Below are positions 45,179-49,476 of a DNA stretch of 49,476 nt, one piece after another (the first letter of the stretch is position 1; each line of letters starts with the position of its first letter). The position numbers and the translations under genes are program-made. The stretch is from Frigoribacterium sp. Leaf8 (GTDB lineage: Bacteria; Actinomycetota; Actinomycetes; Actinomycetales; Microbacteriaceae). The notes beneath the pieces were generated by a model that saw nothing but the letters and a program-made list of their open reading frames with translations, was not told where the DNA came from and ran no database searches. The stretch spans positions 1-49,476 of the forward strand of contig NZ_LMKB01000003.1 of assembly GCF_001421165.1 (NCBI RefSeq), given 5' to 3'.

Positions 45179-45200
45179 GGTGTTCGCGCCGGCGAACACC
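45179..45200. promoter_or_regulatory. 22-bp palindrome upstream of the small gene
   Basis: GGTGTTCGC, centre GCCG, and GCGAACACC: perfect 9-bp arms. It lies 16 bases before the ribosome-binding region of the 36-residue gene; operator or hairpin. Confidence 0.4.
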
Positions 45201-45237
45201 GCGAGAGAGCCAGGGACCCACCCCGTGGGATCGACGT

Positions 45238-45266
45238 TTGCACGTCGATCGTCATGGGATTACACT
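45238..45266 (+). promoter_or_regulatory. housekeeping-type promoter of a candidate small RNA
   Basis: TTGCAC (45238-45243), exactly 17 bases of spacer, TACACT (45261-45266). This is one of the best sigma-70-type promoters in the window, and the spacer lies in AT-richer sequence. The likely transcription start is near 45273. Confidence 0.55.
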
Positions 45267-45272
45267 TCCGAT

Positions 45273-45360
45273 CAGATGAAGCGGGATCTCTGTTGGGTCC
45301 CTGGTTCTCTTCACGGAGAGCACATCGAAGCCCGAGATCGGTTGGACGGTCTCGGGCTTC
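45273..45360 (+). ncRNA. candidate small RNA, about 90 nt
   Basis: Transcription from the promoter at 45238-45266 would start near 45273 and end at a hairpin GAAGCCCGAGA (45327-45337)/TCTCGGGCTTC (45350-45360), an 11-bp perfect stem. An internal small hairpin (TCTC/GAGA, 45306-45319) and a 5' segment complementary to upstream DNA (CCAGGGACCCA at 45209-45219 pairs with 45294-45304) add structure. There is no gene in this direction other than an ORF antisense to copA. No match to a known RNA family that I can name. Confidence 0.4.
45327..45360 (+). terminator. hairpin ending the candidate small RNA
   Basis: 11-bp perfect stem with a 12-nt loop. It is also placed to end copA transcription from the other side, 70 bases after the copA stop. 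Confidence 0.55.
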
Positions 45361-45429
45361 GCCATGCCCGGGGGTCGTTCCGGCGGTGCGACTCGAGCGG
45401 GCACGCGGGCACGCGGAGCCCGCCCCGCC

Positions 45430-47820
45430 TCACCCGGCGCGGAACCGCCGCAGGCGCAGGCTGTTCGTCACGACGAACACGGACGACGCCGCCATCGCCG
45501 CGCCGGCCAGCACGGGGTTGAGCAGCCCGAGCATCGCGACCGGGATCGCCGCGACGTTGTAGGCGAAGGCCCAGAACAGGTTGCCCTTGATGGTGCCGAG
45601 CGTGGCCCGTGACAGGCGGATGGCGTCGGCCACCCCGGCGAGCTCGCCGCTGACGACGGTCAGGTCGCCGGCCGCGATGGCCGCGTCCGTGCCGGTCCCG
45701 AGGGCGATGCCCAGGTCGGCGGTGGCGAGGGCCGCCGCGTCGTTGACGCCGTCGCCGACCATGGCGACGACGCGACCCTCGGCCTGCAACCGGGCCACCG
45801 CCTCCACCTTCTGCTGCGGGGTCGCCTGCGCCACGACGTCCGCCGCGGCGATGCCGACCTGCGCCGCGACGTGCCGTGCCGCGCCCGCGTTGTCGCCGGT
45901 CAGCAGCACGGGCGTCAGGCCCAGGCCGCGGAACCGCTCGACGGCCTCGCGCGCACCGGGCTTCACGGTGTCCGCGACGGTGACGACACCGCGCACCCGA
46001 CCGTCCCAGGCGACGGCGACGGGGGTCGCACCGGTCGCCTCGGCGGCGGCGAACGCCCTCTCGAGCCCGGGAGGCGCGGTGACCGACCACTCGTCGGCCA
46101 GCCACCCGGGGCGGCCGACCAGCACGAGCGTGCCGTCGACGAGGGCCTGCACGCCGGCCCCGGCGTGGGCGGTGAACTGCTCGGCGGCCGGGACGACGAC
46201 CCCGCGCCGGGCGGCCTCGGCCTCGACCGCGCGGGCGACCGGGTGCTCCGAGCCGGACTCCACGGCGGCGGCCCGGGCCAGGACGTCGTCGACCCCGGTG
46301 GCCGCGGCGTCGTCGAGGACGACCTCGCGCACGCTCATCCGCCCGGTCGTGACCGTCCCGGTCTTGTCGAGGACGATCGTGTCGACCGTGCGGGTGCGCT
46401 CGAGCACCTGCGGCCCCCGGATCACGATGCCGAGCTGCGAGCCGCGGCCCGTGCCGACCAGCAGCGCGGTGGGCGTCGCGAGCCCGAGCGCGCACGGGCA
46501 GGCGATGATCAGGGTGGCGACGGCGGCGGTGAACGCGGTCTGCAGCGACCCGGCGAAGAAGCCACCGCCCCCGGCACCCCCGACGAAGCCGCCGACCGCG
46601 AGCCAGCCGACGAAGGTCAGCACGGCCAGCCCGATGACGACCGGCACGAACACGGCCGAGACCCGGTCGGCCAGTCGTTGCACCTCGGCCTTGCCGCTCT
46701 GCGCCTCCTCGACGAGGCGACCGAGCCGGGCGAGCTCGGTGTCGGCCCCGACGCGGGTGATCTCGACGAGCAGGCGTCCGCCCACGTTGAGGGTCGCTCC
46801 GACGACGCGGTCGCCCGGGCCGACCTCGACCGGCACCGACTCGCCGGTCAGCATGCTCAGGTCGACCGCCGAGGTGCCCTCGCGCACGAGGGCGTCGCTG
46901 GCGATCGCCTCGCCCGGACGGACGACCACGAGGTCGCCGGGCACCAGACCCGCGGTGGCGACCCGCGCCTCCTGACCGTCGCGCAGGACGGTGGCCTCCT
47001 TCGCGCCGAGTTCGAGCAGGGCGCGCAGGGCCTCGCCCGAGCGGCGCTTGGCGCGGGCCTCGAGCCAGCGGCCGAGCAGGATGAACACGGTCACGGCCGA
47101 CGCGACCTCGAGGTAGAGCTCGGTCGGACCGCCGTGGGTGGCGACCAGGCTGAACGACATGTGCATGCCCGGCCGGCCGGCTTCGCCGAAGAACAGGGCC
47201 CAGAGCGACCAGGCGAAGGCGGCGACCACGCCGACGCTGACGAGGGTGTCCATGCTCGCGGCACCGTGGCGGAGGTTGACGGCGGCGGCGCGGTGGAAGG
47301 GCCAGGCACCCCACACGGCGACGGGGGCCGCGAGGGTCAGCGCGAGCCACTGCCAGTTCGTGAACTGCAGGGCCGGGACCATCGAGAGCACCACGACGGG
47401 CAGGGCGAGGGCGGCGCTGACGAGGGTGCGCCGGCGGAGGGCGTCGACCTCGGTGGCCCGGGCGTCCGGGGCGGCGTCGGACGAGCCGTCGGCCGCGCCG
47501 GTCGGGGACGCAGGAGGCGCGGGCACGGTGGCCCCGTACCCCGCGGCGGCCACCGTGGCGATGAGCGCGTCGACGTCGGGCACCCCGGGGTCGCCCTCGC
47601 GTGCGTCGTCGACGGCACCGGCCACGACCCGCACGTGCGCCTTCTCGGTCGCGTAGTTCACCGAGGCCTCGACGCCGGGCAGCTTGTTGAGCTTGCGCTC
47701 GATGCGGTTGGCGCAGGAGGCGCAGGTCATGCCGGTGATGTCCAACTGCACCGCATCGGGTGGCAGGGTGCCCCCGGTGACGCCCTCGCCCGGCCGACCC
47801 GCGCCTCCGGCGGTGGTCAT
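45430..47820 (-). CDS. copA: copper-exporting P1B-type ATPase CopA
   Basis: A 796-residue P-type ATPase with one N-terminal heavy-metal-associated domain (MTCASC, Cys33/Cys36), membrane helices, and a CPC ion motif in [14 protein letters not shown]. Phosphorylation site [17 protein letters not shown] (His-Pro motif), and hinge [10 protein letters not shown] are all present. The HP motif and CPC define copper(I) transporters. It exports copper(I) to the outside. The ATG overlaps the copZ stop (ATGA) and the operon lies behind a CsoR-like operator. Three dispersed-motif copies lie in the coding region, one close to the start (47799). Confidence 0.96.
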   Translation of the reverse strand: MTTAGGAGRPGEGVTGGTLPPDAVQLDITGMTCASCANRIERKLNKLPGVEASVNYATEKAHVRVVAGAVDDAREGDPGVPDVDALIATVAAAGYGATVPAPPASPTGAADGSSDAAPDARATEVDALRRRTLVSAALALPVVVLSMVPALQFTNWQWLALTLAAPVAVWGAWPFHRAAAVNLRHGAASMDTLVSVGVVAAFAWSLWALFFGEAGRPGMHMSFSLVATHGGPTELYLEVASAVTVFILLGRWLEARAKRRSGEALRALLELGAKEATVLRDGQEARVATAGLVPGDLVVVRPGEAIASDALVREGTSAVDLSMLTGESVPVEVGPGDRVVGATLNVGGRLLVEITRVGADTELARLGRLVEEAQSGKAEVQRLADRVSAVFVPVVIGLAVLTFVGWLAVGGFVGGAGGGGFFAGSLQTAFTAAVATLIIACPCALGLATPTALLVGTGRGSQLGIVIRGPQVLERTRTVDTIVLDKTGTVTTGRMSVREVVLDDAAATGVDDVLARAAAVESGSEHPVARAVEAEAARRGVVVPAAEQFTAHAGAGVQALVDGTLVLVGRPGWLADEWSVTAPPGLERAFAAAEATGATPVAVAWDGRVRGVVTVADTVKPGAREAVERFRGLGLTPVLLTGDNAGAARHVAAQVGIAAADVVAQATPQQKVEAVARLQAEGRVVAMVGDGVNDAAALATADLGIALGTGTDAAIAAGDLTVVSGELAGVADAIRLSRATLGTIKGNLFWAFAYNVAAIPVAMLGLLNPVLAGAAMAASSVFVVTNSLRLRRFRAG

Positions 47821-48044
47821 CGTGCGGAGAGCTGGTAGCCGGCCTCTTCGACGGCGGCGCGCAGCTGGTCGTGCTCGACGGTGGCGTCGGCCTGGACCGA
47901 GACGGTGGACGCGCCCCCGGGGTTGAGGTCGACCTCGACCGAGTCGACGCCGTCGACCTCGGAGAGCTCTTCGGTGACGCTCGCGACGCAGTGCTCGCAG
48001 GTCATGCCGTCGACCTGCAGGGTGGTGATGGTGGTGTCGGTCAT
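47817..48044 (-). CDS. copZ: copper chaperone CopZ
   Basis: A 75-residue heavy-metal-associated domain protein with the copper-binding MTCEHC motif (Cys16, Cys19) and the typical beta-alpha-beta pattern ([10 protein letters not shown], then VDSVEVDLN, then VEEAGYQL). It hands copper(I) to CopA, encoded by the overlapping downstream gene. A GAGAGGA ribosome binding site lies 7 nt before the ATG. Confidence 0.96.
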   Translation of the reverse strand: MTDTTITTLQVDGMTCEHCVASVTEELSEVDGVDSVEVDLNPGGASTVSVQADATVEHDQLRAAVEEAGYQLSAR

Positions 48045-48073
48045 GCGCTGTCCTCTCGATCGGGCCTCAGCTT

Positions 48074-48090
48074 ATACCCCCTAGGGGTAT
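48074..48090. promoter_or_regulatory. CsoR-like copper operator of copZ-copA
   Basis: ATACCCC-CTA-GGGGTAT, a perfect 7-bp-arm palindrome; TATAAG on the minus strand at its edge serves as the -10 box. Binding of a CsoR-type repressor would block copZ-copA until copper(I) is present. The same type of site is at 10912-10928. Confidence 0.75.
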
Positions 48091-48219
48091 CCCTGCCAGG
48101 CCTGCCCGCCGGTTGTCCCCCACCTCCGAGATGCCTCCGAGACGGCCCGGCCCCCAGGGAGGCCGACTACTAACGGAGGGGTACCCGCCAGGACGGCGGG
48201 AGAGAGAAGGCACCCGACC

Positions 48220-49056
48220 ATGACCGAGATCACCGCACACCACGGCCTCTTCAAGGACACGAACCTGCACGTCGACGACACCGGCGGCACGGGTCGCACC
48301 GTCGTCCTGATCCACGGCTGGCCCCTGTCGGGTGAGTCCTGGAGCAAGCAGGTCCCCGCGTTCGTCGAGGCCGGCTACCGCGTCGTCACGTACGACCGCC
48401 GCGGCTTCGGACGCAGCGACAAGCCCAAGACGGGCTACGACTACGACCACCTGACCGAGGACCTGCACACCGTCCTCACCGAGCTCGACCTCGACGACGT
48501 CACGCTCGTCGGCTTCTCGATGGGTGGCGGCGAGGTCGCGCGCTACTTCAGCAGGTACGGCACCGAGCGCCTGCACAGCGTCGTCTTCGCCTCGGCCGTG
48601 CCCCCGTACCTGCTCAAGACCGACGACAACCCCGACGGCCCCCTCACCAAGGAGGCCGCCGCCGAGATGACGGCCGGCCTGACCAAGGACGAGGACTCGT
48701 TCTACGACGACTTCACGACCGGCTTCTTCTCGGTCGACGGCGTGCTCAAGGTGTCCGAGGCCGACCGCCAGGACGCCCTGCGCCTCGCGAAGCAGGCGGA
48801 CAAGGCCGCCGCGCTCGAGGCCATGGCCTCGTTCGCGAACACCGACTTCCGTGACGACCTGACCAAGGTCACCGTGCCGACGCTGGTCATCCACGGTGAC
48901 GGCGACGCGACCGTGCCGTACGAGGGCTCGGGCGCCCGGACGCACGCGGCGATCGCCGGGTCCGAGCTGCACGTGATCGCTGGCGCACCGCACGGCGCGA
49001 ACGTCAGCGACGCCGACGAGTTCAACCGCGTCGTGCTCGAGTTCCTCAAGAAGTAG
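48220..49056 (+). CDS. alpha/beta hydrolase (non-haem haloperoxidase/arylesterase type)
   Basis: A 278-residue alpha/beta hydrolase. The oxyanion-loop pattern HGWPLSG follows strand 3. The nucleophile elbow is GFSMGGG (Ser), the acid residue lies in HGDGDATVP (Asp), and the base in GAPHGANV (His). This layout is that of cofactor-free perhydrolases/chloroperoxidases, which are esterases in vivo. An AGAAGG ribosome binding site precedes the ATG. A 21-pair hairpin built from two dispersed motifs ends the gene. Confidence 0.92.
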   Translation: MTEITAHHGLFKDTNLHVDDTGGTGRTVVLIHGWPLSGESWSKQVPAFVEAGYRVVTYDRRGFGRSDKPKTGYDYDHLTEDLHTVLTELDLDDVTLVGFSMGGGEVARYFSRYGTERLHSVVFASAVPPYLLKTDDNPDGPLTKEAAAEMTAGLTKDEDSFYDDFTTGFFSVDGVLKVSEADRQDALRLAKQADKAAALEAMASFANTDFRDDLTKVTVPTLVIHGDGDATVPYEGSGARTHAAIAGSELHVIAGAPHGANVSDADEFNRVVLEFLKK

Positions 49057-49075
49057 AGCGGAACTAGACGCGACC

Positions 49076-49122
49076 GCAGGAGGCGCGGCGCCGGTCCTCG
49101 AGACCGGCACCGCGCCTCCTGC
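49076..49122. terminator. terminator from an inverted motif pair after the hydrolase
   Basis: GCAGGAGGCGCGG (49076-49088) pairs with CCGCGCCTCCTGC (49110-49122); the inner stem GCCGGTC/GACCGGC adds 7 bp around a 5-nt loop with one mismatch between. It lies 20 bases after the hydrolase stop. Confidence 0.75.
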
Positions 49123-49272
49123 GCACCGGCGTCGACCCCTCGGACACGACCACCCCTCGTTCGGGGGTGAAGGTCACGGGCGGGTAACGAAGTGACCGAG
49201 ATCCAAACCTTCTCGCCCTCGGTGGCGAACCCTGTACATCCCCACCGGGACCAACTGACAAGGAGCTTCACC

Positions 49273-49476
49273 ATGAACGCCTTCACTCGCAAGCGCATCA
49301 CGAAAGCCGCCTTCGGCATCGCCGCCTCCGGCGCCCTGATCTTCTCGCTCGCCGCCTGCTCGTCCAACTCGGGCACCGCGACCGACACCTCCTCGACGTC
49401 GTCGTCCTCCTCGTCCGAGCCCAGCGCCGCGTCGACGCCCGCCGCGTCGATCGCCGACCTCAGCAACGGCGTCGAC
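49273..49476 (+). CDS. lipoprotein, N-terminal part (runs off the window)
   Basis: 68 residues of a gene that continues beyond the window. An AGGAG ribosome binding site precedes the ATG. The signal peptide is basic at the start (MNAFTRKRITKAAFG), hydrophobic (IAASGALIFSLAA), with lipobox LAAC near residue 28. A Ser/Thr-rich linker follows (TDTSSTSSSSSSEPSAAS). The mature domain begins only at the edge (ASIADLSNGVD), so no family can be named. Confidence 0.8.
   Translation, partial: MNAFTRKRITKAAFGIAASGALIFSLAACSSNSGTATDTSSTSSSSSSEPSAASTPAASIADLSNGVD

Larger units (their letters stand above)
13639..49119. repeat. dispersed 10-mer GGAGGCGCGG, 37 exact copies
   Basis: Plus-orientation copies start at 13639, 15583, 15634, 17577, 20872, 24276, 25678, 26412, 28049, 30122, 30902, 32384, 33706, 35405, 38584, 42836, 42854, 44551, 47513 and 49079. 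Inverse copies (CCGCGCCTCC) start at 13665, 15610, 15666, 16380, 25536, 26115, 27937, 31006, 32748, 33452, 40263, 40762, 43164, 44236, 46963, 47799 and 49110. Twelve copies extend to GGAGGCGCGGGTCG. One-mismatch relatives occur, for example at 18510, 35428, 37221 and 38635. Copies lie in intergenic DNA, inside genes in more than one frame (read as TRAS, EAR and others), and as inverted pairs forming terminators. Confidence 0.9.

Noticed and set aside
45276-45521. Plus-strand ORF starting with ATG at 45276
   Set aside because: It is antisense to the copA end beyond 45430, Arg/Pro-rich and lacks a ribosome binding site. The promoter and hairpin fit a small RNA better.
13639-49119. The GGAGGCGCGG word as spaced copies of a CRISPR array
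   Set aside because: Spacing is irregular over tens of kilobases, copies lie inside genes and in both orientations, and no cas genes are present.
13639-49119. The same word as a KOPS or AIMS-type chromosome orientation signal
   Set aside because: Orientation is nearly balanced (20 versus 17) within 36 kb, whereas those signals are strongly strand-biased away from the terminus.

Overview
The window is high-GC actinobacterial DNA. Gene content and protein style (MaK-cap-like protein, PLDc_N small membrane protein, COG4315 lipoprotein with a SigK/SigL-type ECF sigma factor, ROK-controlled sugar loci, many leaderless genes with a TANNNT box 6-7 nt before the start) point to Actinomycetes, most likely Microbacteriaceae (Curtobacterium, Frigoribacterium, Rathayibacter and relatives). 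The family assignment is inference; no rRNA or tRNA is present to confirm it.

Region 1 (1-8.5 kb) is an accessory island with visibly lower GC and many hypothetical genes. It holds two small serine recombinases (3.1-3.7 and 7.2-7.8 kb), a DUF4238 gene overlapping a gene with a HEPN-type RX4H motif, a CAP12/PCTIR-type TIR protein coupled to a zinc-ribbon protein, and two DUF805 membrane proteins. It reads as a small mobile defence or conflict neighbourhood.

Region 2 (8.5-13.5 kb) is an envelope and metal-stress block. An ECF sigma/RskA-type anti-sigma pair faces a COG4315 lipoprotein that carries a matching ECF promoter (TGAACT-N16-CGTGTT). It is followed by a copper-type set (DUF6153, DUF305 lipoprotein, permease) behind a CsoR-like palindrome.

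Region 3 (13.6-49.5 kb) looks like native chromosome: alcohol dehydrogenase, MaK-cap-like protein, adenine deaminase, M23 peptidase; an alpha-glucoside ABC importer with its GH13 glucosidase and divergent ROK repressor; a GT2-like transferase; a TetR/SDR pair with three operators; a HEAT-GT4/GT1 operon divergent from a polysaccharide pyruvyl transferase; an AraC regulator; a TetR-acetyltransferase-MFS-MFS regulon sharing one operator; a BLUF photoreceptor; a GH36 alpha-galactosidase with a convergent ROK regulator; zinc-ribbon genes; copZ-copA behind a second CsoR-like operator; an alpha/beta hydrolase; and the start of a lipoprotein.

The most striking feature is a 10-bp word, GGAGGCGCGG. I found 37 exact copies between 13,639 and 49,119, in both orientations, inside genes in several reading frames and as inverted pairs that form terminators. 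I found none in the first 13.6 kb. This is the signature of DNA uptake sequences, which as far as I know have not been described in Actinobacteria. A second unexplained layer is a set of palindromic elements that are all exactly 60 bp long but fall into three unrelated sequence classes; one lies in frame inside a glycosyltransferase gene. Several genes are also followed by tandem copies of their own 3' end including the stop codon, and a promoter-terminator pair near 45.3 kb suggests a roughly 90-nt RNA.
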